A stretch of DNA of 64,000 nucleotides. Origin: Neocallimastix lanati (nom. inval.) (taxonomy: Eukaryota > Neocallimastigomycota > Neocallimastigomycetes > Neocallimastigales > Neocallimastigaceae). The first letter of the stretch is position 1; each line of letters begins with the position of its first letter. Shown piece after piece: positions 21,414 through 31,753 of this stretch. The stretch spans positions 188,001 through 252,000 of the forward strand of contig JACVTC010000085.1 in the NCBI GenBank assembly GCA_016946835.1, in the 5' to 3' direction. The notes beneath the pieces are model-generated. The model was not told the DNA's origin, did not search any database, and saw only the letters and a program-made list of their open reading frames with translations. Made by a program: the position numbers and the translations under genes.

Positions 21414-22259
21414 CGCCTATTTTATTTGCTGTGTCAAGAAGTTTTTTAACCATTGTATTAGAGTCTAGATTATCATTATGTTCAAATTCATCCAGTAAAC
21501 ATGTGAATTTATTATGAGAGAAGATTGCTTCACGTTTATCCCTACAAATTCGATTAGACCACTTAATTTGTTTATCCCGAGGGGGAGTAACAAAACCATC
21601 AGGAGATATTTTTTTACAAGAAAGAATAAGTGGTAAATGGTCAGAGATGTCATTAAAAGAGTAGCATACGGAAGCAATATTCAGATAATTTCTTAATTTA
21701 TCGTTCACTACTATAAAATCAATACAAGAATTCTTTCCACCATTAGACCAAGTAAATTGATGACCAACCATATCCATAACAAACCATTGAGGGGAAATTC
21801 TAAGAATAAGATCTTTGAGTTGTTGCTTAGTCATGTTGAAATCACCAACAATAGCCGAAGGGTTATTCTGATGGTTCTTGAGCCAATTAGCAAAGTCAGT
21901 TTCCGCTTTTTCTCTAGAGTCTTTGTGTTTTTTGCTAGGGATGTAAATGTTCCCTAAAGAACATCTGACACCCCAAAAAGAGAATATATTTACTGAGAGT
22001 ATATATCTATATTCAAAATCATCATTAGTGAATTGGCAGGAAGAGTGCACACCTATATAAAGGCCCCTCATACCAGGGATTTTTTTGTCCGCACGTCTCA
22101 GTACTGTTCTATAATGATTAAGGAATGGATATGAGTTAGAAAAGGAGTTAAGGAATGAACTATTACCGACTTCTTGAAGACAAATACAAATAGGATTAAA
22201 GATTGAATTAAAATTGGTTAGTCCGTCACGTTTTTCAGAATTCCAACCATTTATGTTCC

Positions 22260-22262
<3 letters not shown>
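21295..22262 (-). pseudogene. LINE 3 AP endonuclease
   Basis: The true element sequence starts at 22,262; the residues upstream in the same frame are LINE 4 3' UTR and tail (a run of Lys). Endonuclease motifs are well kept: WNINGWN, CLQEVGN, RGLYIGVHSSCQ, IVGDFNM, NSCIDFIVVN and ISDHLPLIL. The catalytic Asn, Glu, Asp and the final Ser-Asp-His are therefore present. A frameshift near 21,300-21,410 joins it to the RT frame. Confidence 0.85.
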
Positions 22263-22300
<38 letters not shown>

Positions 22301-25300
22301 CAGGGAAGAGAATACACTTCCAAAACTTTATTAAATTTTATTTTAAAAAATACATGTAGGTGAAAAGTACATTTGAAATTAAAAATAAAAAAATAAAAAA
22401 TAAAAAAATAAAAAAGCTCGAAAATACTATGTATTTCGGCAAGTTGTACTATGCGGGAATTTTTCCCTTCCTATCAAATAAAAAAGAAATAAAACCTAGA
22501 AGTAACATCTTTAAAATAGATAGTGTGGTGTCCACTAAACTCTCCCCGGACTCATCATTTATTGAACTACTAGGGAGAGATTCATCCTTCGTAGCAATAG
22601 ATGACGATCCTGTATTATCATTATGCCTTATCAGTACGACGTCGACGCTCTTGGATAAGTTTGATATTTTGCAATACCTATCAAATAATAGCTCAAACGA
22701 ACTACTAATGATAGGTATTGCACTTGTTAAGAATTCCGCCAAGCCCACAATTTTTGGAACAGGTGACTCAGATGAACCTTTGAAAAGTAGTTCATTTAAT
22801 TGTCTCTGTTCCCCACTATCGAAATGTAGCTCATTTAAAACTAAAGTCCCACCAAGAAGGAACAAGTATATATAATGATTGATATAATCTTCAAAATTAG
22901 AAATAGAGTCATAGGAAGAAAGAGGATTAAACACTCTAATCTTCCTAAGAAATAAAACATAGAGATCATCGATGAAATTTAAAGAATTCCATCTAAAAGA
23001 TGCAAGAGCATCGCATTTAAAAATCCAATGTTCAAAAGATTGTTTATCTTCGCCACAACAGGGGCAATACTTGGGACAATCTTCTGGAACTCTACCCATT
23101 CTAATAGCAATAGTAGTATTGTATTTATAACCACAGCGTAAACGAATAATCCACGAAAACCCTAAGTTGAATTGGGGATATTTTAAACTAAGCATAATTA
23201 TAGCTTTATTGTTTGAGAACTTATTACGATCGTAATTTTGACCTTTAATACCTTGAAATTTGGCAACTGATTCCCAGTAACGTTCTAAAATATCGTCATA
23301 TTTTTCACATTTATATTTTTTGATTTTTTTATACAGTGTTCTAGATTCTTTAGTCCAGGAATAATGATGCATTTTGGGAATAGATTTAATAAGATCCTTT
23401 ATAATACAGTTTGATTTACTCCATTTTGCAAATGATTTAATCTGTAAGGCTGCACAGACACCAGCAATAGGAGGAATGCTTAGATCTCGAGATAAAGCAT
23501 AAGTACTCATAGTAGAATTATGTCTAATATAGTCATTGTCTTCTGAACTTGTTTTACCATTTTTAGAGAAGGAGCCGATACACCAAAATAGACCAGTATT
23601 AATTAATGTTTGAATTCTGGCCGTTCTGGATTTGTTTGAACCAAGTAAAGGAGAATAATAAATTACTTTACTAATAACAAAGGATTGAAGAACTTTTTTC
23701 TTGTATGCAATAGGGATAAGTTTATTTGAGAAGAAATGTGTAAATGAAAGAAGGGATTTTCTAACTTTAAAATGCATGTGAGATATAATGTGTTCTAGTA
23801 AGAGATCATCAGAAAAAGGAATACCAAGATAAATATAACTAGAAACTTTAGGAATAGCATTCATTCCTAAATAGAAGGTTGGGTCACTATAGTTTGGAGG
23901 AGATTGGAAGTTCATTGGTTTTATAACCATAGTTGCACATTTTTCAATACCAAAAGTCATTTCATTTAAATTAGCCCATTTATGTACCTTTTTTAGTAAT
24001 TTTTCTAAATTTTTTGCACTTGGAGCAATTAGAACAACATCATCAGCAAAGAGTCCACCACAACACTTTTTTCTTCCAATATTAACACCATACTTTTCAC
24101 AGTCATTTAGTATATCATTGATGAATAAATTGAATAAAATTGGAGATAATGGACAACCTTGACGAACACCTCTTTTAATAGGAAATTCATTTGATAACAT
24201 TGAAGCAAATCGAGCACGAGCTTTAGATGAAGTATATAAATTACAAAGAAAATCAAAACATCTACCACGTACGCCATAATGATATAATTTAGTAAGAATG
24301 TTAAAAATAGGAACTGAATCATAAGCTTTTTTAAGATCTAAAAAGGCTAAATATGTGAATTTTCCTTGAAATTTTCTTCTTTGGCATATTTCTCTAACGG
24401 AAATGAACAAACTAATGCATTCTTCACGGTTGCGAAATCCAAATTGTTCAGGTCTAATGAAATTGTGTGAGAGTGCGTAAGAAGATATTCTATCTGTTAC
24501 AATTTTTGAAATGATTTTCAGTCCAACATTAATGAGAGAAATACCTCGATAATTACTACAATCTGATAGGTCACCCTTCTTAGGAATTGATACAATAGAA
24601 GCTGAGTTCCATTTTTTAGGAAATGACCCATTCCATATTTTATTAAATATCAATTTTAGACACTTTCCAGCAGCAGGATGTGATTCTAGTAATTCTTCGT
24701 TACAAAAAAGAGCTTTGTAGAATTCAATCGGAATACCATCGGGGCCGGGTGCTTTGTTATTTTTCATCGATGAAATAGTTTTTTTAATATCTTCAATCGT
24801 AATAGGACCATTTATATTCCAGGTAGTGGATCTAAGACTAATATTCCTTAAAGCATGATTCCAGTAATTACGATTAAGGCTGTGACCTGAGGGATCCGAA
24901 GCAAGATCTTTATAATATTCAGCCCATCTATCTAATTGCTTTGAAGGAGAGATAATATCTTGACCAAACTTAGATTTAATGCAAGTAAGGGAGGTAGATG
25001 AATATGATGGTTTAGCCATTTTCTTTAAACATCTCCAACCATTTTTGAAATTTTTATTCAAAAAATAATTACCTATTTTTACTATATTAGCCTTAAATCT
25101 AGCAGAACGAAATTTACTCTTAGTTTTCTTGATTAATTTGCAAAGTTTTTCATATTTATTAAATTGTTCAAGGTAATTATCAACATTTTCACAATTAAAG
25201 TAAGGCTTAATATTCCGAAATGCAATATGTTTTTCATGAGATAGTTTTTTAATGTAATAAGGACAATGAAAAGCAGAGCCCTTTAAATTTGTTGGAATAA

Positions 25301-26650
25301 AAGCCTTAATATCTTTACCGATATTATTTGCTGTATTGATAAATTTTTCTACCATTTCATCAGCCGTAAGCGAATTGTAATGAGAATCAAGGTCATTTTC
25401 TAGGATTGAAAAATAATTATGTGATAAAATATCTGAATTTTTTGTTTTACAAATATGAGTTGACCATTTAGAAACTTTAGTAGGCCTTATAAAACCATCG
25501 GAGAGAACTTTGTTGCAAGAAAGTAAAATAGGTTTATGATCAGAAATACCATAAAACGAAGTACAAACCGAGGTTTTATTAATATGGGATGCCAAAGCCT
25601 CATTATAGATGACATGATCAATGCAAGATGATCTAGTACCTTTAGCATATGTAAATTGATTACCATATAAAGGAGCAATATACCAATTAGGAAAATTATT
25701 TGAAATGTATGTTTTGATCTTCTTTAATGACATGTTAAAGTCACCAACTAGGACAGCCGGAACATTTTTTCTATTGTGAAAACGTAACCATTGAGAGAGT
25801 TCATCAAAAGCAACTAGTCTTGCTTCCTTCCATTTGCTTTGAGGGAAGTAGATATTACCAATAGTACATTTTTGATTCCAAAAAGAAGTAATATTAACTG
25901 AAATGATATATTTGTATAAAAACGGTTCTTGGAAGAAAGAGCACGAAGAATGAACACCAATAAAGAGTCCTCTCATACCAGGGGTTTTAGGATTAGCTTT
26001 AAGGAAAACTGAGTTGTAATATGGAATTAAAGGTGATGAAACATCTTTTGGTAGATATTTACTTTTTCCAGTTTCTTGTAGACAGATACATATAGGTTTA
26101 AAAGTAGAGTTGAGATACAAAATACTATCTCGCTTTTCAGTATTCCAACCGTTAATATTCCAACTAACACAGAGATTAAAGAAAGAAGAATTTAAATTTA
26201 GATGGCTAGAGAAAAAATCTTTTGCCATAGGATTAAGTTCAACATCAATGTTTTTAGATTTCCTCGACTTGTTCATTTGATTCAGTTTATTACACAAGGA
26301 CCAGGTAATTTTAGCTGTTTCAGGAATTTCATCTCTTAAGAAATTTAAAACATAGAAAAAGATGAGATCATTTTTGTATTTATTAACCCTAATAATGAAG
26401 TATGAGCCATACCTTGGAGAAAAAAGTTTTTTAACATATGGAATAATTTCATTGTAGTAAGGGATCTTACTAATAACTTGTGCCATTAGTTTTCTAGGGG
26501 ACCAAGAATTAAGGTCATGAATGAAAATAAGGCTATAATTATTCATATGATTTCCGAAGCAGTAGAAACCACGATGGAAGGGAGTAGTGTTAACAGAACT
26601 AGAAGCATCCATGTTTAGAGTTAGTTGAGAAAAGAACTGACTTAATTTCT
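22263..26650 (-). mobile_element. LINE 4: apparently intact APE-type non-LTR retrotransposon
   Basis: The minus-strand element has a single uninterrupted 1387-residue ORF (22,449-26,612). Its 3' UTR ends AATAAAG...CTGTCT, followed by a tail of about 35 A (22,263-22,297). The 5' boundary is not defined; about 40 bases before the ATG could be 5' UTR. It is the only LINE in the window with no stop or frameshift, so it is the best candidate for an active or recently active copy. The tail runs straight into LINE 3. Confidence 0.88.
22449..26612 (-). CDS. LINE ORF: N-terminal domain, AP endonuclease, reverse transcriptase, zinc-like C-terminal domain
   Basis: This 1387-residue polyprotein has an N-terminal domain at about 1-145 (RGFYCFGNHM, then YGSYFIIRVN), shared with LINEs 1 and 2 and of unknown function. 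The APE endonuclease spans about 146-370, with WNINGWN at 151, Glu180 in QETG, GDFN at 290-293, CIDH at 330-333 and SDH at 357-359. RT spans about 600-900, with APGPDGIP at 621, FLDLKKAYD (Asp759), GVRQGCPLSPILFN at 815 and FADD at 855-858. A zinc-like CPCCGEDKQSFEHWIFKC follows near 1167. All catalytic residues I can check are present. It should nick DNA and copy the LINE RNA by target-primed reverse transcription. There is no separate ORF1; RNase H was not recognised. The start at 26,612 is the first ATG of the open frame. Confidence 0.9.
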   Translation of the reverse strand: MDASSSVNTTPFHRGFYCFGNHMNNYSLIFIHDLNSWSPRKLMAQVISKIPYYNEIIPYVKKLFSPRYGSYFIIRVNKYKNDLIFFYVLNFLRDEIPETAKITWSLCNKLNQMNKSRKSKNIDVELNPMAKDFFSSHLNLNSSFFNLCVSWNINGWNTEKRDSILYLNSTFKPICICLQETGKSKYLPKDVSSPLIPYYNSVFLKANPKTPGMRGLFIGVHSSCSFFQEPFLYKYIISVNITSFWNQKCTIGNIYFPQSKWKEARLVAFDELSQWLRFHNRKNVPAVLVGDFNMSLKKIKTYISNNFPNWYIAPLYGNQFTYAKGTRSSCIDHVIYNEALASHINKTSVCTSFYGISDHKPILLSCNKVLSDGFIRPTKVSKWSTHICKTKNSDILSHNYFSILENDLDSHYNSLTADEMVEKFINTANNIGKDIKAFIPTNLKGSAFHCPYYIKKLSHEKHIAFRNIKPYFNCENVDNYLEQFNKYEKLCKLIKKTKSKFRSARFKANIVKIGNYFLNKNFKNGWRCLKKMAKPSYSSTSLTCIKSKFGQDIISPSKQLDRWAEYYKDLASDPSGHSLNRNYWNHALRNISLRSTTWNINGPITIEDIKKTISSMKNNKAPGPDGIPIEFYKALFCNEELLESHPAAGKCLKLIFNKIWNGSFPKKWNSASIVSIPKKGDLSDCSNYRGISLINVGLKIISKIVTDRISSYALSHNFIRPEQFGFRNREECISLFISVREICQRRKFQGKFTYLAFLDLKKAYDSVPIFNILTKLYHYGVRGRCFDFLCNLYTSSKARARFASMLSNEFPIKRGVRQGCPLSPILFNLFINDILNDCEKYGVNIGRKKCCGGLFADDVVLIAPSAKNLEKLLKKVHKWANLNEMTFGIEKCATMVIKPMNFQSPPNYSDPTFYLGMNAIPKVSSYIYLGIPFSDDLLLEHIISHMHFKVRKSLLSFTHFFSNKLIPIAYKKKVLQSFVISKVIYYSPLLGSNKSRTARIQTLINTGLFWCIGSFSKNGKTSSEDNDYIRHNSTMSTYALSRDLSIPPIAGVCAALQIKSFAKWSKSNCIIKDLIKSIPKMHHYSWTKESRTLYKKIKKYKCEKYDDILERYWESVAKFQGIKGQNYDRNKFSNNKAIIMLSLKYPQFNLGFSWIIRLRCGYKYNTTIAIRMGRVPEDCPKYCPCCGEDKQSFEHWIFKCDALASFRWNSLNFIDDLYVLFLRKIRVFNPLSSYDSISNFEDYINHYIYLFLLGGTLVLNELHFDSGEQRQLNELLFKGSSESPVPKIVGLAEFLTSAIPIISSSFELLFDRYCKISNLSKSVDVVLIRHNDNTGSSSIATKDESLPSSSINDESGESLVDTTLSILKMLLLGFISFLFDRKGKIPA

Positions 26651-27204
26651 ATTTAAAATGAATTGATTATAAGAATTGAATACCAAAGAATTATATATAA
26701 AATATTTAACATTTAAGTTTACTGAATATAAGAGTTAATAGTTTCACATGAATTGTATTTCCTAAGATATATTTAAAAAACAATGTTAGTGGAAAAATTA
26801 TTTATTCAATAAAATAATGTAAAATAGTAAATTTAATTTATTTTTTTTTTTTTTTATATGTTAAAATATTGTAAAAGGATATGAAAATTAAAAAAACCTA
26901 AAGTAAAAAATTAATATAGAGATATAAAATAACATATATAACGATAAAAAAGTATATATATATATATAAAAAGTATAGAAAAAATATAGAAAAAATTTAA
27001 AAAATATAAGAAAAAAACACAATATTGTTAGTAGTATAGTGTAAAAAATTCTTTTGATTGAATAATTGATTTAAAAAGCTACAGTTATGTTTTATATAAA
27101 AAGATTGAAATTGCATATAAGATTGAAAAATAATTAAGATTTTATTATTATACTAATTGCTGAATCCCCTCAGAAACCATACAGCTTAGGTTCCATCATT
27201 GGGG
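26651..27204. other. AT-rich spacer
   Basis: Poly(A)/poly(T) and TA-rich sequence. No gene or structured element is recognised beyond short low-complexity runs. Confidence 0.5.
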
Positions 27205-27570
27205 TACTAATAATAAAAGATTGAGGAACTTTTTTCTTGTATGCAATAGGGATAAGTTTATTTGAGAAGAAATGTGTAAATGAAAGAAGGGATTTTCTAA
27301 CTTTAAAATACATGTGAGATATAATGTGTTCTAGTAAGAGGTCATCAGAAAATCATTTGCGGAAACATAACGCTTAATTTGTTTGTATTTAATATGCTTT
27401 ACCTTTTGAAGACAATAAATTTTTCGTGACATTCTAAACATCGCTTTCCTGATTTCTGTTGAAGATGTAATCAATAAATCCTTAGCTATGGAATTGGTAT
27501 ATTACCAATAAAGAAAGATGGATCTTAATAATTTATCGGTTCTACAAAGTTAATTGGTTTTTAGAAAAAG
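27205..27570 (-). pseudogene. Scrambled LINE fragments
   Basis: Read on the minus strand, three LINE pieces are joined out of order. Near 27,570-27,495 is an RT-thumb piece (PINFVEPINY, then DPSFFIGNIPI). At about 27,490-27,355 is a piece from upstream of RT (IAKDLLITSSTEIRKAMFRM, then KRYVSAND). At about 27,350-27,205 is a piece from beyond the RT core, nearly identical to LINE 4 at 23,672-23,812. None has intact coding potential. Confidence 0.75.
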
Positions 27571-27971
27571 AAAAAGAAAAAGAAAAGAAAAAAAACACAA
27601 TATTTATTTATTATTTTTATTTATTTATTTAAATATTATTATTTATTATATTTTATTAATTCATAAAAAATATTAAAAAGAAAATAAAAAACAAAAAAGA
27701 TTTATAATATTAATTAAAAAAAAAATATACATTTATTAATTTAAAAAAATAAAAAATAAAAATAAAGAAATATAAAGAGAAATATAAAGAGAAATATAAT
27801 ATTTGAATGGCATTTATAAAGATTAATATTATTAGGATTTTAAAGAAATTTTAAAAAAAATTTTATGTAAAATACAATTGAAATTAAATTTTTATGAAAT
27901 AAATAAAAAAAATTAAAATAATACATTGATAATAAAGAGATTTTTTCTTTTTTTAACGGCAGCAAAATAAA

Positions 27972-28033
27972 GAGAAATTTTTAAAGTAAATATGGAAAAT
28001 TTCATAATTACCATATTTACTTTAAAGTTTCTC
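27972..28033. repeat. Long foldback hairpin
   Basis: TTTAAAGTAAATATGG at 27,980-27,995 is the exact complement of 28,011-28,026. The arms extend outward with GAGAAA/TTTCTC and further partial pairing, and the loop is about 15 bases. No coding frame overlaps it. It could be a foldback element, a transcription terminator for an unseen transcript or a small-RNA precursor. Confidence 0.55.
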
Positions 28034-28170
28034 ATTATTAAAATCATTTCTACCAGAAAAAAAAATATTTAAAAAAAAATAAAACAAAAAAAAAAAGAAC
28101 ATCTTCAGTTAAGGTGGATTGGAAGTGCGGTTTGGTCCCAACTAAGCTTTCCTTCAAACCAAAAGAAATA

Positions 28171-28425
28171 TTAATCATACGGTATTTGGTTAATCCTCAG
28201 TGTCTTGTCCAACAATATACGGAATATAATCTTGAATTTAAACTCTTCAACAATTAGAAACCAATTTTCAATTGTCTTCTTTGTGTCCCCGGTATTTAAA
28301 TTTCTAAGCTCATCTAATTCAAAAGTTTTCATCAGGATGGAACATAAATACAGAGATTCATTAAATTTTATTAAATACAATGCATTTAATAAAATAATAT
28401 CAAGCGATATAAAAATATTTATCAA
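28171..28425 (-). pseudogene. Possible retrotransposon gag remnant (uncertain)
   Basis: An 84-residue frame with FELDELRNLNTGDTKKTIEN, then WFLIVEEFKFK, looks like the kind of charged Trp-containing segment found in LTR-element Gag proteins. The surrounding bases (28,110-28,500) are less AT-rich than the flanks, which also suggests former coding sequence. I cannot match it to a specific family. It may be chance. Confidence 0.3.
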
Positions 28426-28499
28426 AATTAAGTTGAAACAACGGATTATTGTGTTTTATATAAAAGCAATTTTGATTGAATTTGAAAGATGATTTTTTG

Positions 28500-29700
28500 T
28501 ATATTAAAAAATATTGCTTTAACTGTTTTCAAATGTGAAAAAGAAAAGATCGGTCATCAACTCAAAATTTCGGTTATTTCTAGCATTTGTGACTGGAACT
28601 TGATAAATTGATAGATGACTATCAAATAGGCCAATTTAAAAATTAAAATATAACTTTTAAAATTATATTTAACTTTTAAAATTATTTAACTAATAAACTA
28701 AAACTATATCATTTATAATTCATGTAAAAAAAAATTATACAAAAAAAGAAAACTATTATATATAAGAATATTTTTGTAAATAAATAAATAAAAAAAAACT
28801 AAATAAGAATAAAAATTATATAAAGAAAAATTATTTAAACATATAAAATTAAATAATATAAAAATACATAAATTCAAAAACTAAGTATAATAAATAATAT
28901 AAATTTAAAATTATAATAAAAAAAAAAGAAAAAATTTCTATCTACTATTTCTATCTACTACTATTAAAAAATCATATAAAAAATTATCATAAATAAAAAT
29001 ATAAAAAAAATATAATAGAAATAAATTGTAAAAAAAAAATAATTGGAATAATATATAATATTAATATAAAAATGAAAAAATTCTATCTACTATTTCTATC
29101 TACTATTACTATAAAATCATATAAAAAAATTATTATAAATAAAAATATAAAAAAAAATTATATAAATTATATAATAGAAATAAATTGTATTATAAAATAA
29201 TAATGTGAATACTATAATATAAATATAAATATATAATATATAATAAAATTTCAAAAACTATTATAAGAATAATAACTAATATAAATTAATATAATAATAA
29301 TAAATAAAACCTATCTACTACAATAAAACCATAAAAAAAATATTGTTATTATAAATAAAGATGAATTATTAAACTTATATCATATTTGTAAAAGAGAGCC
29401 TAAGAAAGAGTCATCATATTAACTAAATTTTAATAAAAATATATTAGTTTTTTTTCTATCTATCTATAGAAGTATTAAAACTAAACTAGAGGCATAAAAA
29501 AAGCATTAAAAATTATCAATATTATTATTTAAATTTAAATTAAAAAAAAATACTATACCTTTTTATAAAAAGACAATAAAATGAAACAAAAAGAAAATAT
29601 CTCATTTCTTTTTTTTTTTAATTTTTTTTAAAATATATTAATATTATATTATATTTTACAATACTCATTAAGTTTAAGTATTATTTAAAAGAAATATTTA
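28500..29700. other. AT-rich spacer with short direct repeats
   Basis: No gene is recognised. A segment built on TCTATCTACTA followed by an A/T block recurs at about 28,937-29,010 and 29,083-29,160, with a partial third copy near 29,310. The rest is low complexity. Confidence 0.45.
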
Positions 29701-29703
29701 TAA

Positions 29704-31218
29704 TTATTTTTTTTTAAATTTTGCTTTTATATGCCATAAAAGCCTTACCTTGATGGCTTTCTTTAAAGCTTTCAAAGATAAACCTTTCTTTGTTTTATTT
29801 TGATCCTTTTTTAATAGTTTGTCTAATAATATATATAAATTAAAAAATTATTAAATTTTATTTATTTTTTTTTTTAAAAAAAATTGTAATTACTTACCCA
29901 ATTTTAAGGCAGTTAATTTTTTACTGTTATTGGATAATTTTATTTTTGAGAAATTATTAATTATTTGTGTTACTTCCTTTTCATATTGCCTTTTACTTTC
30001 TTTTTGTTTAATATTTTTAAGCCTTAAATTTCTTCTAAACGAACTTTTAGGCTTTCTTGGATGAATTGACACAGAGTAATCCAAATTATCACATTCATTT
30101 AAATAGTCCTCATTTCCATAATTACAAGTACTTAATGGGATATTTTCTTTATCATTTTCATCAATACTTTTAAATTCAACATGCTCTCTATATTTATTAT
30201 AAATATCTTGTTTTTTATTGTCTTCAAAGGTGTTATTATCAGAGGAAGCATCGGAAGTACCACGTTGAACCATATTATTACTTTCAAATGGAGGAGGAAG
30301 AGAAGAAGAAACATCAGAAATGCCATGTTGAACTATACTATTACTTTCAATTGGAGAAGGAAGAGCAGTAGAAGCTTCAGGAGTGTCATGTTGAACCATA
30401 CAATTACTTTCGACTGGGGGAGGAAGAGAAAATGAAGAAGCCTCAGGAGTGTCATGTTGAACCATACTATTACTTTCGACAGGAGAAGGAAGGGAAGAAA
30501 TAGAAACATCAGCAGCATCATGAATCACGTTACCAACAGAAGAAGAGGGGCATGAAGATGGTGGAGATGGAGGTGTGATATTATTATCGCAGTGAGCCTC
30601 ATTTTCATCCACCTCTTCAGAAAAGTTAAAATTTCCGTAATCTAAAGTCTCAAGGGAGGCCACGTATCGGTCAACTTCATCCATTTTTTCAAGATCATCA
30701 TATTCAATTAATCCATCATCCATAGCTTTATTATTTTTATTTTTATTATTGTTATTATGACCTAGAGTGTGAAATAAGAGGGGAGGAGCATGATTATCAT
30801 TTTTATCCAATTCCAACACGTCTCTCTTCAGTTTGGTGACCTTTGTTTTCAAAATCTTGATATCCTTTTGATTAGTAGTTGACGTCTTTATATTTTTCTT
30901 CATTTCCATACGTAGGAGAGGAATTTCGTATTTCTCCACTTTTTTCATTCTTTTTATCAATTCTTGATGGTCGGTTAACAATTCCATCTGTTGAATGGAA
31001 ATGTCCACCATGAGAAGAAAGAAATCCAAGTTTAATTCGCTTACTTGACCTTGTTTTAAAAGGAATCTTAACTGATATAAATGACGAATATGTTCATCGA
31101 AATTAGAACCATTGTCAATTTGAGTCTTGCTATAGTTTTCTTGATTCATTTTAAAGAGGAATAAAAGAAGACAGATGTAGAGTATAAAAATTGTTTTAAT
31201 AAAGTAAAGAAATTTCAT
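29704..31218 (-). CDS. Two-exon gene, protein of unknown function with coiled coil and tandem SLPxPxESN repeats
   Basis: Exon 1 is 29,898-31,218 and ends TTG-G before GTAAGT, a strong donor. A 75-base intron ends ATTATTAG, and exon 2 (29,704-29,822) continues in frame to TAA. The protein is 479 residues. Residues 4-22 are strongly hydrophobic (signal anchor or artefact); Met24 at 31,149 is an alternative start that would make a soluble protein. Residues about 75-140 are Lys/Glu-rich and heptad-like, probably coiled coil. Residues 242-326 hold about four repeats of a 21-22-residue unit around LPxPxESNxMVQHxT. The C-terminus is very basic (SSFRRNLRLKNIKQKESKRQ, then more Lys in exon 2). No catalytic domain is recognised. 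Scaffold, cytoskeletal or chromatin roles are all possible; I do not assign one. Confidence 0.7.
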
Positions 31219-31259
31219 TAATTAAATGAAAATAATTAAAAAAAAAGTTATTTATTTTT

Positions 31260-31657
31260 GTTTTTTGTTATATTATTTATTTAGTAATAAAATATTATTT
31301 TAAAAAATAAAAAAAATGAAATATTAAGTTTTAAGTATTAAAGCAAAATAAAAATTAAGAGAAGAAAAAAATTAAAAAAAATCGAAGAAAACAAAAAATT
31401 TATATAATAAATATTTAAATTGAATATACTATGAATATACTATAAATATACAATGTTTATATATTATTTTAAATATTATGTATATATTAATATATGAAGA
31501 ATATAATTTATATTTATATGCAAAGAAAAAATTTTTAAATTAAATTTTTTTTAATTAAACTCCATAATAAGTAAAAAAAAAATTTTTTTTTTCTTTTTTT
31601 TTTTGGTATTTAATTAAATATCGAAAAGGGAACTTCAAAGCTTAAAAAAAAATATCG

Positions 31658-31753
<96 letters not shown>

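Larger units (their letters stand above)
18518..22262 (-). mobile_element. LINE 3: 5'-truncated APE-type LINE
   Basis: The minus-strand copy starts abruptly at 22,262 within the endonuclease (SWNINGWNSEK), directly after the poly(A) tail of LINE 4. It ends at 18,543 with AATAAA, GTCT and a tail of about 25 A (18,518-18,542). It carries endonuclease, RT and C-terminal domain in three frames with two frame breaks, near 21,300-21,410 and 19,690-19,820. The N-terminal domain is missing. Confidence 0.88.

Noticed and set aside
22263-22323. Apparent start of the LINE 3 frame (MEVYSLPCL followed by Lys run)
   Set aside because: This is the LINE 4 3' UTR and poly(A) tail read in frame; the LINE 3 sequence begins at 22,262.
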